A DNA stretch of 34,732 nucleotides, taken from NCBI GenBank assembly GCA_945862165.1, contig CAMAXI010000021.1, positions 1 through 34,732 on the forward strand, written 5' to 3'. The notes beneath the pieces were generated by a model. That model worked only from the letters and a program-made list of their open reading frames with translations, did not search any database and was not told the DNA's origin. Numbering within the stretch: position 1 is the first letter of the stretch; the number at the start of each line of letters is the position of its first letter. The DNA is from Chryseobacterium gleum. Its GTDB lineage: Bacteria > Bacteroidota > Bacteroidia > Flavobacteriales_D > Crocinitomicaceae. The translations under genes and the position numbers were made by a program. Positions 1 to 8,321 of the stretch are shown here, one piece after another.

Positions 1-2
1 TA

Positions 3-1040
3 AGCAAAGGAACAGAGAATCCGAATGATATAAATAATTGGTTAGCAGGAACAGAATACTATGTGCCAGAGGTGGTGCAATACACGGACTACAGTCCTTT
101 TGGTGTGGAACTGGAAGGTAGGAAAGGAACTGCTAATGAACGTGGTAAGTATGGGTTCAACGGCATGGAGAGAGATGACGAGATGAAGGGAGAAGGTAAT
201 AGTTATACAACATTATTTAGAGAGCTTGACCCTCGTATTGGTAGATGGTTATCATTAGACCCCAAAATGTCAAAATATCCTGGAGCTAGTCCATACATTG
301 TAAATAATAATAATCCCGTTTTATTTGTAGACCCGAATGGAGATGATTGGTATTTGCCCAAGTCTGGAAAAGAAAAAGGAACCTTTAAATGGATTGACGG
401 GAAAGCAGAAGTTGAGGGACACACTCGAATAGGGGAATATAAAGTAGAGTATGATAAAGAAAAAAATGCTCTAAATGTTTTCCATGGAAAGGATTCCAAG
501 TTTATTGAAACAATTAGTATGGAAACAAAAGATGGAAAATATGTGGATGATAGAGCTGCTAAATTTGCTTTGATTTCTGCTGAAACTGGTGGTGTTAATG
601 TTAAGGATAATAATCCGTTTTTTGACCCATTAATAATTTCCTCTTCAATTGATAATAGACAAAAAGTAGCAGATGCTGGAAATCCAAAAATGAATAGCTA
701 TACTAATCAAGAATATAAAGGATTTGATGCAAAAAAATATAAATCATATTCTGACTTTAAATACGGAAATAAACAACGATTTAACGATAACAAATATTTT
801 GAAAACTTATCGTATGCAACGGTTTATTATTCTTTAGATAAACCCGTTGTAAAACTTCAAAATTATTATAGTGTAAAAGAAGCCAATTACATTTTATATT
901 ACTCTCATACTGGAGGCTCTCCTCAAGGAGGAACAGCGTTTAACATTAGTTATCCTACGGGATATTCAACTAGATTTGTTAGCGTTCAAGGAGATACAAA
1001 ATATAAAAAGATATTAGGCAATGAAGAAAAAAAGGAATAA
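3..1040 (+). CDS. Rhs-family polymorphic toxin, C-terminal part (5' end outside window)
   Basis: The frame is open to the left edge, so this is the 3' part of a longer rhs gene; the GTG at 63 is only the first internal start codon. The Rhs core is clear: YTDYSPFG, then YGFNGMERDDE, GEGNSY, DPRIGRW and the boundary DPNGDDW near base 355. Everything after that is a variable toxin tip of about 230 residues. The tip matches no family I can name with certainty. The pattern ALISAETGG (about 567-593), then SSIDNR (about 639-657), then SYTNQEYKGFD recalls SleB-like cell-wall hydrolases (Glu, then VxxNR, then Q/F). That would fit the exported partner just downstream, which overlaps this gene by 20 nt. 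The Rhs call is firm; the toxin activity is a guess. Confidence 0.85.
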   Translation, partial: SKGTENPNDINNWLAGTEYYVPEVVQYTDYSPFGVELEGRKGTANERGKYGFNGMERDDEMKGEGNSYTTLFRELDPRIGRWLSLDPKMSKYPGASPYIVNNNNPVLFVDPNGDDWYLPKSGKEKGTFKWIDGKAEVEGHTRIGEYKVEYDKEKNALNVFHGKDSKFIETISMETKDGKYVDDRAAKFALISAETGGVNVKDNNPFFDPLIISSSIDNRQKVADAGNPKMNSYTNQEYKGFDAKKYKSYSDFKYGNKQRFNDNKYFENLSYATVYYSLDKPVVKLQNYYSVKEANYILYYSHTGGSPQGGTAFNISYPTGYSTRFVSVQGDTKYKKILGNEEKKE

Positions 1041-1722
1041 AATAAAAAGTAAACTTATTTTATTATTCTGCTTTATTTATTTTACGAGTATAGGACAAAA
1101 TGAGTTGAAATTAGATACTCTTACTTTAAGTGGTTGGAATGATTTTTTTTGTACTAATTATAATGTAAAAGTAGAAGGAAGTCTTGGTTTGGAGTGTATT
1201 GATAAAGATATGTTCCCTACATTTTGGATATATGATTCAACATTAAACTGTAGTGAATGTAAATATTTATTTAAAAAAATAAATTTAAACTCTTCAATTA
1301 TGGTGATGAGTAATGGAGGAGAGTTAGGCACGTATTTGTTTTATTTTGAAAAAAATGAAAGGAATAAAAGTTGGATACAAAAAAATTACGTGTCCGATTC
1401 GATTAAACTTTATCAAATTAACAATGAATTGTATTATTTTAAACTGTTTAAAAATGATGAATTAACTAATCAGAAAAATGAGAGAATAGTTTTTTTTGAT
1501 ACTAAAGGACGTATCGCAACCCAAATTATTGATTTTCATACCTCAAACTATAAAATTAAATTAGAATGTATGAAGAAAGGAAAAATTATTATTTCTTCTT
1601 CTATTGATAGTGATTTATATTTTAATTTTAAAAAAATGCGTTTTTCAAAATATGGTAATAAGAGTAATCAATTTTATTTTCAAAAAACATTTTCAAGCCG
1701 TATAAATATAAAATATAATTAA
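1021..1722 (+). CDS. Exported protein, likely immunity protein of the upstream Rhs toxin
   Basis: This 233-aa protein has a basic N-terminus, a hydrophobic stretch (LILLFCFIYF) and a likely signal peptidase site after TSIGQ, so it should be exported to the periplasm. The mature part is rich in Lys, Asn, Tyr and Phe, with a CSEC pair near residue 80. No known family was recognised. Its ATG lies inside the last 20 nt of the Rhs toxin gene, an overlap typical of toxin-immunity pairs. An immunity protein in the periplasm implies that the toxin acts there, for example on peptidoglycan. The function rests on position alone. Confidence 0.6.
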   Translation: MKKKRNKIKSKLILLFCFIYFTSIGQNELKLDTLTLSGWNDFFCTNYNVKVEGSLGLECIDKDMFPTFWIYDSTLNCSECKYLFKKINLNSSIMVMSNGGELGTYLFYFEKNERNKSWIQKNYVSDSIKLYQINNELYYFKLFKNDELTNQKNERIVFFDTKGRIATQIIDFHTSNYKIKLECMKKGKIIISSSIDSDLYFNFKKMRFSKYGNKSNQFYFQKTFSSRINIKYN

Positions 1723-1726
1723 TAGT

Positions 1727-2011
1727 ATGAGAGTTTATAATGTTAGAGGAACTTCAAATAGAAGTTGTAAGTGTCGTTCATGGATTGAGCATTGGCATAA
1801 ATATTCTCCTGGTGTTGCAACTGTATGTAAAGCAAAAGGTTGTGGTAGTAAAGATATTGTCGGGGCACATGTTAAAAAATATAATAGTACTGATTTAAAA
1901 GAATACATTATTCCTTTTTGTAACTTTCATAATCAACAATCTGGAAGTATTGAAATTAATGACGGTGTTTCTTTAGCTCCAGCCAATAAATCATTTACCT
2001 GTGATAAATAA
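1727..2011 (+). CDS. Small Cys/His-rich protein, HNH-like pattern
   Basis: A 94-aa protein starting 4 nt after the previous gene. It has several paired metal-ligand candidates: CKC near residue 14, C..(4)..C in CKAKGC, then GAHVKK and CNFHNQQ. This spacing suggests a small zinc-binding or HNH-type fold. I recall similar stand-alone proteins beginning ...YNVRGTS...CKCxSW and carrying GAHV...C..HN in diverse bacteria, without an established role; that is memory, not a search. It could be a small nuclease-like effector, with the acidic gene downstream as its antidote, or an independent protein. No signal peptide is seen. Confidence 0.55.
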   Translation: MRVYNVRGTSNRSCKCRSWIEHWHKYSPGVATVCKAKGCGSKDIVGAHVKKYNSTDLKEYIIPFCNFHNQQSGSIEINDGVSLAPANKSFTCDK

Positions 2012-2043
2012 TAATAATTAATATTAGCCAAGAAGAAAAAAAC

Positions 2044-2379
2044 ATGAACCAAACACAGAAAGATAGGTTATTTGAAATATTTGAAAATGAAATTTTAAAT
2101 GACGAATACACTAGAGCAAAAGGACCGTTTACTTTTGATGTATTCAGTAGTGAAGATTCTAATAAGATTGTTATTAAATGTAAACAAAACGATGACTTAA
2201 TAATGTTTTATACTATTGATTACATGACACAAGAATATTTACTCGATTGTTCTGGAATAAATGGTAATGAAAAAGAGTTTTATTTAAACTGTGAAATGGA
2301 GACGTACCCACCTAGCATTTTGTACACTTTAGATGAATTTCTAACATCAGAATTTAATAAACAGTATAATTCAAATTGA
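2044..2379 (+). CDS. Small acidic protein, possible immunity protein
   Basis: A 111-aa protein rich in Asp and Glu with no signal peptide or membrane segment. It is not a family I recognise. The gene follows the Cys/His-rich protein by 32 nt on the same strand. Small acidic cytoplasmic proteins immediately downstream of toxin-like genes in Rhs loci are often immunity proteins that mimic nucleic acid or plug an active site. That is the best guess here, but the sequence has no specific motif to prove it. Confidence 0.45.
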   Translation: MNQTQKDRLFEIFENEILNDEYTRAKGPFTFDVFSSEDSNKIVIKCKQNDDLIMFYTIDYMTQEYLLDCSGINGNEKEFYLNCEMETYPPSILYTLDEFLTSEFNKQYNSN

Positions 2380-2442
2380 ATTTAAAACCTTCATATCCTC
2401 GCCGTATCGCATCATAGCAATCACTCGTAATCACAACTACCA

Positions 2443-2643
2443 ATGCACATTCTACGCGTTCCGCAACAAAAGTGTTCAAATAACTAGACAGCGCTTTTAC
2501 AATGGAATGTGCAAAAATATCTTAGATATTCTCCACCGTATGGGTTGTATTGAGAAATGAAGGAGTGGTTAAAATGAATGAATAATGACAGAGTACGTAT
2601 ACCAAGAAACCGATTATGCTAACAGATAAACAACTACAAGCAG
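2443..2643 (+). repeat. Long direct repeat, copy A (partner at 8099-8321)
   Basis: About 200 bp that recur at 8099-8321 with high identity; copy B is longer mainly because of an extra stretch of about 20 nt. Both copies contain GCACATTC (here 2445-2452) and its reverse complement GAATGTGC (here 2505-2512). Both end in the same coding start, ATG followed by eight codons (MLTDKQLQA). Identity stops abruptly at 2643: this copy continues into a broken gene, the other into an Rhs cassette. It could be a recombination site or a duplicated 5' region. Confidence 0.85.
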
Positions 2644-3284
2644 AAGTGAAGCGACTTAATTCATTACCCATGGATTCATTCTTAGGGTTGTCACCTTCTA
2701 TGGTTCATACGCTACTGTATACACCATTTGATAAATCATCTCTCTTAAAGATAAATGACCTATCAGATGAAATGCTTGACCAAATACCATTGTTTGCTAT
2801 TGCAGAGGATTTGTTACATATCATACAACGTGATAACTACATCAAATTAACGTTACGTGGTGCACTACCCAAAAAGATAGTAATAGAGCTATACAACTAG
2901 AAACACATATTAGATAGTTTTATAGAAGTAGGTTACAATAAACTGAATCGTGAAAGTGATTGTGATACCATTTTAGGAACAAGAGTAGTATTGGAACTAG
3001 CCGAACTAGTAACCAAAGAAAGAGGTAAGCTTAGGCTTACCAATAAAGCTTTAAACCTACTGGAACAAAACAATAGACAAGAATTATTTAATATATTCTT
3101 TAAAGCATTTATAACGCAATTTAATTGGGGTTATTATGATAGGTTTCCAGAGTCACCTATGACTCAAACTGGGTGGGGATTTAGTATTTATATGCTAAAG
3201 AAATTTGGGAAAGAACCACAAACAATAAACCACTATGGTAGAGCATATTTGACAGCATTTCCAACTATATTAGATGAAAATTGA
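2616..3284 (+). pseudogene. Protein gene broken by one in-frame TAG
   Basis: The reading frame from ATG 2616 runs to a TAG at 2898-2900 and then continues open in the same frame to 3284. It is about 222 codons with one amber interruption and no frameshift. The first piece has LPMDSFLGLSPSMVHTLLY and IKLTLRGALPKKIV; the second has RGKLRLTNKALNLLE, then FNWGYYDRFPESPMTQTGWGF and YGRAYLTAFPTIL. These read as one protein. I associate this layout with proteins found beside SEC-C or pRiA4b ORF-3-like domains, with low certainty. The 3' end overlaps the recombinase start by 11 nt and may be truncated. A start at a later codon after the stop could still give a fragment. Confidence 0.65.
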
Positions 3285-4215
3285 AAACGATAAAATATTT
3301 GCTGTTCAATCAAAAACTTATATCAGTTATTTACTTGGATTTGATGAAATGGTTAAAACACTTGGATATAAAACAAATGGAAGTATGTATCAAAGAGCAG
3401 TACAGGAGTTTTTGAGCCAAATTGAAAAGAATGGAATCAAAGAAATAAAAAAGTTAAACACAAACCAATTAAACGAGTATTTAAACTATCTAATGCAAAG
3501 ACCAAAATTTAGAAGTTCTGGAACGCTTTCAAGTTCAAGTCTAAAGAATCATTTGTTTGCAATAGGATTGTTTTTTGAATACTTGTTTGATACGAAGGTA
3601 GTCGATGGATTAATTATCATGCCAAGGATAAAAATAACTACTGAAAACCCAAGACAAATACTTTCATTCGAGCAAATAACAGAACTGTACAAAGCTTGTG
3701 AAACGAAAAGAGATAGAGCCATTTTATCACTCGCTTATGGTTGTGGACTTCGTAGAGCTGAAATTGAAAAGCTAAAAATCATAGATATTCAATTTAATCA
3801 AAGATATATCATCATTCAAAACGGAAAGAATACTAAACGTAGAGAAATACCTCTTTCATTGAGTGTTACAAACGATTTGAGGGGTTATTTAGTGAATGAG
3901 CGAGCAAACTACTTGAAAGATACAGAAAAGCCATTAGAATCATTCCTGGTGAGTAACCAAGGAAAAACAATGAAAGGTGAACTAATCAATGAAAGATTAA
4001 AAGTACTAATTGAGAGAACAGGCAATATTTCGATAATCAATAAAAATATCACACTTCATTGTCTTCGCCACTCGATAGCGGTTCACATGATTGAAAAAGG
4101 TGCGAAGATGGATTTTGTGAGAAATTTTCTTGGTCATGTTGAATTAGATACAACACAAATCTACGCTAGACACAGAAAAATAAATGAAAAGATGTTAAAA
4201 CAATTAGCAAGATAG
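3274..4215 (+). CDS. Tyrosine recombinase/integrase, complete active site
   Basis: A 313-aa XerC/XerD-type recombinase. Residues 1-110 form the SAM-like core-binding domain; the rest is the catalytic domain. All active-site positions are visible: the first Arg in GCGLRRAEIEKL, the beta-hairpin Lys around NGKNTKRREIPL, HCLRHS with the His..Arg pair, GHVELDTTQIYARH with the late His and the nucleophile Tyr. The length is normal for the family. The gene overlaps the end of the broken gene upstream by 11 nt and is followed after 4 nt by a second recombinase, so the two are co-transcribed. It may move or rearrange the Rhs cassettes around it; no attachment sites were identified with confidence. 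Confidence 0.9.
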   Translation: MKIENDKIFAVQSKTYISYLLGFDEMVKTLGYKTNGSMYQRAVQEFLSQIEKNGIKEIKKLNTNQLNEYLNYLMQRPKFRSSGTLSSSSLKNHLFAIGLFFEYLFDTKVVDGLIIMPRIKITTENPRQILSFEQITELYKACETKRDRAILSLAYGCGLRRAEIEKLKIIDIQFNQRYIIIQNGKNTKRREIPLSLSVTNDLRGYLVNERANYLKDTEKPLESFLVSNQGKTMKGELINERLKVLIERTGNISIINKNITLHCLRHSIAVHMIEKGAKMDFVRNFLGHVELDTTQIYARHRKINEKMLKQLAR

Positions 4216-4219
4216 AATT

Positions 4220-5077
4220 ATGAAAGCAACACAGATTGAAACACTTGAAGCATATTTGCTAGAAAGCCACAGAGACCAAACAGCAAAAAGTTATCAGTAC
4301 CATATTGGTGTATTTCTTATGGAACACCCCAAAGCAGAAAACTACACGTATCAACAAATCATAAGCTATTTGAATACAGTTAAAACAAATAAACAAATTC
4401 GATTAGCTTCAATAAAAAGATACTACGATTATCTGCTGGAAACTGGACAACGCAACGACCACCCATGCAAGTATGTTAAGTTGAAAGACAAACACAAACC
4501 AATTCAAGTTCAGAACTTGTTTTCTTCAACTGAACTAGAACTATTGCTAGACAGAGAAAACAGATACAACAATTTAGATATACGAAATAAAGTGGCAATA
4601 TCTCTTTTGATTTACCAAGGACTTACAAGTGAAGAATTGATAAATCTAAGAACTAGTGATGTGGATTTGGATGAAGGAACAATCTATGTTAGACGTGGAG
4701 CAAAACAAAGTGCGAGAACACTACCACTTAGAACCAAACAGATAAAGTTGTTCTACAACTACATATATGAATCACGAAAAGCATTGGTTCAAACGAATGT
4801 AGATGAATTGTTGATTAGCATTCGAGGTGTTAAGATGTCAGTAGATGGAATTCATTCAATGATTCAACCATTACAAGCACTTTACCCAGAACGAGCATTG
4901 AACCCACTGACCATAAGACAAAGTGTTATTTGCAATTTGTTAAATGAAAGAAAAGAACCGATTGAAGATGTACAGATGTTTGCTGGTCATAGGTGGCCGT
5001 CAACAACTGAAAGATATAAGAGAATGGATTTGGAAAACCAATTGGAAGAAATTAATAAGTGGCACCCGTTGGGGTAA
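4220..5077 (+). CDS. Second tyrosine recombinase, active site degenerate
   Basis: A 285-aa protein with the same two-domain layout as its upstream neighbour. The catalytic domain keeps LTIRQS (Arg present, but Thr where HxLR has His), GHRWPSTTERYKRM with the late His and Tyr, and a possible Lys in RRGAKQSARTLPL. At the place of the first catalytic Arg it reads YQGLTSEELINL, so that Arg is missing. It may be an inactive partner that binds DNA or forms a heterotetramer with the intact recombinase. Tandem recombinase pairs are known from mobile elements, but I do not recognise this specific pair. Confidence 0.85.
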   Translation: MKATQIETLEAYLLESHRDQTAKSYQYHIGVFLMEHPKAENYTYQQIISYLNTVKTNKQIRLASIKRYYDYLLETGQRNDHPCKYVKLKDKHKPIQVQNLFSSTELELLLDRENRYNNLDIRNKVAISLLIYQGLTSEELINLRTSDVDLDEGTIYVRRGAKQSARTLPLRTKQIKLFYNYIYESRKALVQTNVDELLISIRGVKMSVDGIHSMIQPLQALYPERALNPLTIRQSVICNLLNERKEPIEDVQMFAGHRWPSTTERYKRMDLENQLEEINKWHPLG

Positions 5078-5115
5078 AAAAAATATTAATTTTATAAAAA
5101 CTGTAATATTCATTC

Positions 5116-6006
5116 ATGAAGAGGATTATTTTAATTGAAAATTATAAAGGTCATGATTTGGGACCTCAAATTATTAGTGTGTTAAAAGTGGTTAAATCAA
5201 TTGATGACTCTGAGAAGGAAATAGTATTAGATTTTAGCAATTATAGTTGGTCACCTCCAGTGCTAAGTGTATTACTTTCTTGTATAATTGAATCAAATAA
5301 AATAGAATTCAAAGGGATAAAAAATATTAATTACTTAAAAACAATATTTTTTCCAGGTGGACTAGAGTGTTCAACTTTCGAAGATATTGAAGCTAGATTG
5401 TCTAATTATAGTAATAAGTCATATTTACCAATTGTTAAATTTTCAACTTCTACTATTTCTGAGATTGCTAAAATAAGCAGTGAAATAATAGGTCAAGTTG
5501 CTAAAATGATAAGACAGATTGCAAATCTACCCATAAATTACTATAGTGCGATTAATTACATATTTTCTGAAATTACAGACAATATTATTGAACATTCAAA
5601 AACAAACTATGGATGGATTTCATTTCAATATTACAAAGAAAATGGGTTTATTGATGTTTGTATAGCTGACGCTGGTAGAGGGTTGTTAAAGTCTTATTTA
5701 GAATATGATGGAAATAAAGAATATGGGCACGTTGTAACAGATAGACTAGCAATGATTGAGGCAACCAATGGAAGTTCAACAAAAAACCTTAAGGAGCGTG
5801 GTTTTGGATTACCAACTTCAAGAAAAATGATTATTGATGGATTAAAAGGAAAATATATCTATTGTTCTGGAACTTCATTGCTCAATAATGATGATGTAAT
5901 GACAATACCAGACAACTATTATTATAATGGTACTTTTGTTATTCTAAGAATACCTTGTAATCAACCTATACAGAGTTTTAATTACATTGATTATATCGAA
6001 TGTTAG
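5116..6006 (+). CDS. GHKL ATP-binding protein with STAS-like N-terminus
   Basis: A 296-aa cytoplasmic protein. The C-terminal half is a histidine-kinase-like ATPase: N-box SEITDNIIEHS (about residues 154-164), G1 box DAGRGL, G2 box ERGFGLPTSRK. No phospho-acceptor His domain is present, so it resembles anti-sigma-factor kinases and stand-alone GHKL ATPases. The N-terminal 90 residues (LDFSNYSWSPPVLSVLLS) look like a STAS-like beta-alpha fold. The next gene encodes another STAS-like protein, so the two probably form a small partner-switch module. It starts at ATG 5116, 38 nt after the second recombinase gene, and may belong to the same mobile unit. Confidence 0.8.
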   Translation: MKRIILIENYKGHDLGPQIISVLKVVKSIDDSEKEIVLDFSNYSWSPPVLSVLLSCIIESNKIEFKGIKNINYLKTIFFPGGLECSTFEDIEARLSNYSNKSYLPIVKFSTSTISEIAKISSEIIGQVAKMIRQIANLPINYYSAINYIFSEITDNIIEHSKTNYGWISFQYYKENGFIDVCIADAGRGLLKSYLEYDGNKEYGHVVTDRLAMIEATNGSSTKNLKERGFGLPTSRKMIIDGLKGKYIYCSGTSLLNNDDVMTIPDNYYYNGTFVILRIPCNQPIQSFNYIDYIEC

Positions 6007-6048
6007 AATATCAAATTAAATATTAACATTTAAATAAAAATAATGTCA

Positions 6049-6056
6049 TACATTTG
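6049..6056 (+). promoter_or_regulatory. Candidate -7 box TACATTTG
   Basis: A perfect match to the Bacteroidota -7 consensus TAnnTTTG, ending 16 nt before the ATG of the STAS-like gene. No clear -33 TTG was found at the usual distance, so this is only a candidate. Confidence 0.4.
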
Positions 6057-6072
6057 TATAAATATATAGGTT

Positions 6073-6420
6073 ATGGAAAATTCAGTAATTAGGTTAAACA
6101 AATTTGACCTTAAGCAATTAAATAATCGCTCAATAACTAAGAATATTATTTCAGTAAATGGATTTAACAAAGTTGTAACGATTGATTTTGAAGGTATCCA
6201 GTTTATTTCTAGGGCTGCGGCTCATGAATTGATAACTATAATTTCTAATTTATCATCTAATCAGATTCATGTTAACATGATAAATCAGAATTTAGAGGTT
6301 CAAAAAATGATAGAAATAGTTTCTAAATCCATTAAAACTAATCATAGAGTTTTAACTAACTTAAATAGTATTTCTTTTAAAACTTATGATGCTTTTAAAG
6401 AGTATATGATGGCGATATAG
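6073..6420 (+). CDS. STAS-like (DUF4325-type) protein
   Basis: A 115-aa cytoplasmic protein. The segment VVTIDFEGIQFISRAAAHEL, then alternating strand and helix, is typical of STAS-like DUF4325 proteins, where a strand of the form hDFxG is followed by a helix beginning S(R/P)xFA/AHE. These often sit next to a GHKL ATPase, exactly as here. By analogy with SpoIIAA/SpoIIAB it may be bound or phosphorylated by its neighbour, but the target, be it a sigma factor, transcription or defence, is not evident. A TACATTTG box just upstream suggests it can be transcribed on its own, and a good terminator follows. Confidence 0.7.
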   Translation: MENSVIRLNKFDLKQLNNRSITKNIISVNGFNKVVTIDFEGIQFISRAAAHELITIISNLSSNQIHVNMINQNLEVQKMIEIVSKSIKTNHRVLTNLNSISFKTYDAFKEYMMAI

Positions 6421-6484
6421 TTTTGTATCGTAATGCTTGGTATAGCCTCTTCCTTTAGGAGTGTAATCAAGTCAAAGATTCTAG

Positions 6485-6508
6485 AAGCCCATTGATTTGG
6501 GCTTTTTT
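6485..6508 (+). terminator. Rho-independent terminator
   Basis: Stem AAGCCCA/TGGGCTT with a short loop, followed by six T. It closes the recombinase-ATPase-STAS group. Confidence 0.8.
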
Positions 6509-6605
6509 GTGTTTAATAGTTTCATAATTCCTTGTCAAATAAAATAATATTGTTATTTTTATGTCGTTATTAGTTCTTTGAATATAAGACATATCTAGTT
6601 GGTAA

Positions 6606-7466
6606 ATGACACATAGTTGTACCTTTCCAGAAACATTCATAAAAGCTTATAGACACGGATTCCAAGGGCAATTATTGGATAACGAAATCAAGGGAGAAGA
6701 CAACTCTGTTAATTTTAAATACAGAATGTACGACCCAAGGATAGGTAGGTTCAATTCAGTAGATCCACTTACAGCAAAATACCCACATAACTCTTCTTAT
6801 GCATTTAGTGAAAATTGTGTTATAAACGCAGTCGAATTGGAAGGATTGGAAAAAGTATTTGTTTATAATCATACCTACGATAGTAAAACAAAATCAATGA
6901 TAATTGTTCCGTCTCACACAGAAGTGAATAATTATTTAAGAGAAAATATCAATAGAATAGATTACTATGGTCCTAATGGAAAAGTAACAAAACAAGAGTA
7001 CAAATCCATGGGTTATAAAGAGGGTGTGATAAGAAAGCCTGGAGAAGATTATGCTGATAAATTTAAAAATCAAGATAATAAACCAAGTGGTGCTGTTTCA
7101 ACTTCGTTAAATAATACTGGAAGCTACGGTGAATTGGAAGGGAAAGCTGGTGCTCGGATTGTTTCTGATGAATTGAATGAAATATCTGTTAAATCGGCAT
7201 ATATTCCAGGGGGGCAACCATTAAGTCTTTTTACGGGGTCTATTTCAGCTTTAATGAAAAATGCCATTGATAGTCAGGAAGGTAATCCTAATGCTACTAA
7301 AAACTCTTTTATAAGAGTCACAAATGTAATAGCTGGTGAGGTTGTAGGTATAGGAATTAACAAATCATCAATGATAAAATCAGAAGTTGGAAAAACTATA
7401 CTTGACGGAAAAGCCAATGAAACTTTAGATAAGATTGAAGGAGACTTAACAAAAGCTAAAAAATAG
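6606..7466 (+). CDS. Orphan Rhs C-terminal toxin cassette
   Basis: The frame opens with a few unrelated codons and then joins an Rhs core in mid-motif: [17 protein letters not shown], then [19 protein letters not shown]. The upstream Rhs repeats are absent, so this is a displaced 3' cassette rather than a full toxin. After the ELEGLEK boundary (about base 6850) there are some 205 residues of variable tip. No toxin family was recognised; a [13 protein letters not shown] stretch and a [11 protein letters not shown] segment are mildly hydrophobic. Two small membrane proteins follow and could be its immunity. It may serve as a silent donor that recombines into a full rhs gene through the shared core, as orphan CDI/Rhs tips do elsewhere. 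Confidence 0.7.
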   Translation: MTHSCTFPETFIKAYRHGFQGQLLDNEIKGEDNSVNFKYRMYDPRIGRFNSVDPLTAKYPHNSSYAFSENCVINAVELEGLEKVFVYNHTYDSKTKSMIIVPSHTEVNNYLRENINRIDYYGPNGKVTKQEYKSMGYKEGVIRKPGEDYADKFKNQDNKPSGAVSTSLNNTGSYGELEGKAGARIVSDELNEISVKSAYIPGGQPLSLFTGSISALMKNAIDSQEGNPNATKNSFIRVTNVIAGEVVGIGINKSSMIKSEVGKTILDGKANETLDKIEGDLTKAKK

Positions 7467-7482
7467 AAATCAAAATAATATC

Positions 7483-7680
7483 ATGGAATCTACTTTAACC
7501 GAGAGAATAATTTTTTTATTAATTTCTATCTCAATAATTCTTATACTTATTTTTTTAAAACGTTATCGTAATAATGAGTTTAATAGTTATAATGATTTCA
7601 GAATAATTTTTGCTTTTGTTGGAGCAATAATCTTGTTAATAATGGATGCTGTATTATTTATTTATGATTTGATTAAATAG
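7483..7680 (+). CDS. Small two-helix membrane protein
   Basis: A 65-aa protein with two predicted membrane helices (IIFLLISISIILILIFL and IIFAFVGAIILLIMDAVLFI) separated by a basic and Asn-rich loop. It starts 17 nt after the orphan Rhs tip and its stop touches the next gene. It is a candidate immunity protein for the tip by position; membrane immunity proteins usually answer toxins that attack the membrane. No family is recognised. Confidence 0.5.
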   Translation: MESTLTERIIFLLISISIILILIFLKRYRNNEFNSYNDFRIIFAFVGAIILLIMDAVLFIYDLIK

Positions 7681-8093
7681 TGTCTTCACAAATGGATGAA
7701 TCAACAAAAAAAATAATAAAATACAATACAATGAAAAAAATAGCAATAGAAAACAAAGTATACAAATTCACTTTATACACTTTTTTGGTGTACGGTTTGT
7801 TAATGAATATAATAATGCTAAGTATAAATGTGTTTTTAATCCTTAAATTGGCTTTAGGTTTAGCTGCTTTAGTTTTACTGATTATTAGACATGAGAAAGT
7901 TAAAATTATTACTCAAATTATATTGTTTATGAGTATTTTAGGTGTTGCATTACAAGTGATTTCAATACTAATCAAAGTTGGTATTAATGAAAAATTGAAT
8001 TATGGCATTACTGACTATATCTCGATGGTGGTAATTTTAATTATTTCGGTGTATTTGTTTATTGGTATTAGAAAATATATCAATCTAGTTTAG
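7680..8093 (+). CDS. Four-helix membrane protein, possible immunity
   Basis: Up to 137 aa if the GTG overlapping the previous stop is used, or 133 aa from ATG 7692. After a basic N-terminus there are about four membrane helices (LYTFLVYGLLMNIIML, LILKLALGLAALVLLII, IILFMSILGVALQVISIL, ISMVVILIISVYLFI). No family is recognised. It is coupled to the small two-helix protein and follows an orphan Rhs tip, so an immunity role is plausible but unproven. The long direct repeat begins 5 nt after its stop. Confidence 0.5.
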   Translation: MSSQMDESTKKIIKYNTMKKIAIENKVYKFTLYTFLVYGLLMNIIMLSINVFLILKLALGLAALVLLIIRHEKVKIITQIILFMSILGVALQVISILIKVGINEKLNYGITDYISMVVILIISVYLFIGIRKYINLV

Positions 8094-8098
8094 GTCAT

Positions 8099-8321
8099 AT
8101 GCACATTCCACGCGTTCCGCAACACCACGAAGTAGCACCAGGTAAAAGTGTTTAAATAACTAGACAGCGCTTTTACAATGGAATGTGCAAAAATATCTTA
8201 GATATTCACCACCGTATGGGTTGGGTCGAGAAATGAAGAATAGGTGTTAAAATGATTGAATAATGAAAGAATACGTATACTAAGTAACCGATTATGCTAA
8301 CAGATAAACAACTACAAGCAG
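8099..8321 (+). repeat. Long direct repeat, copy B (partner at 2443-2643)
   Basis: Same element as 2443-2643, in the same orientation. The internal inverted pair GCACATTC/GAATGTGC is at 8101-8108 and 8181-8188. It carries the same ATG plus eight codons (MLTDKQLQA) at 8294, here joined in frame to an Rhs fragment. The two copies bracket about 5.5 kb containing the recombinases, the ATPase/STAS pair and the orphan Rhs tip. Confidence 0.85.
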
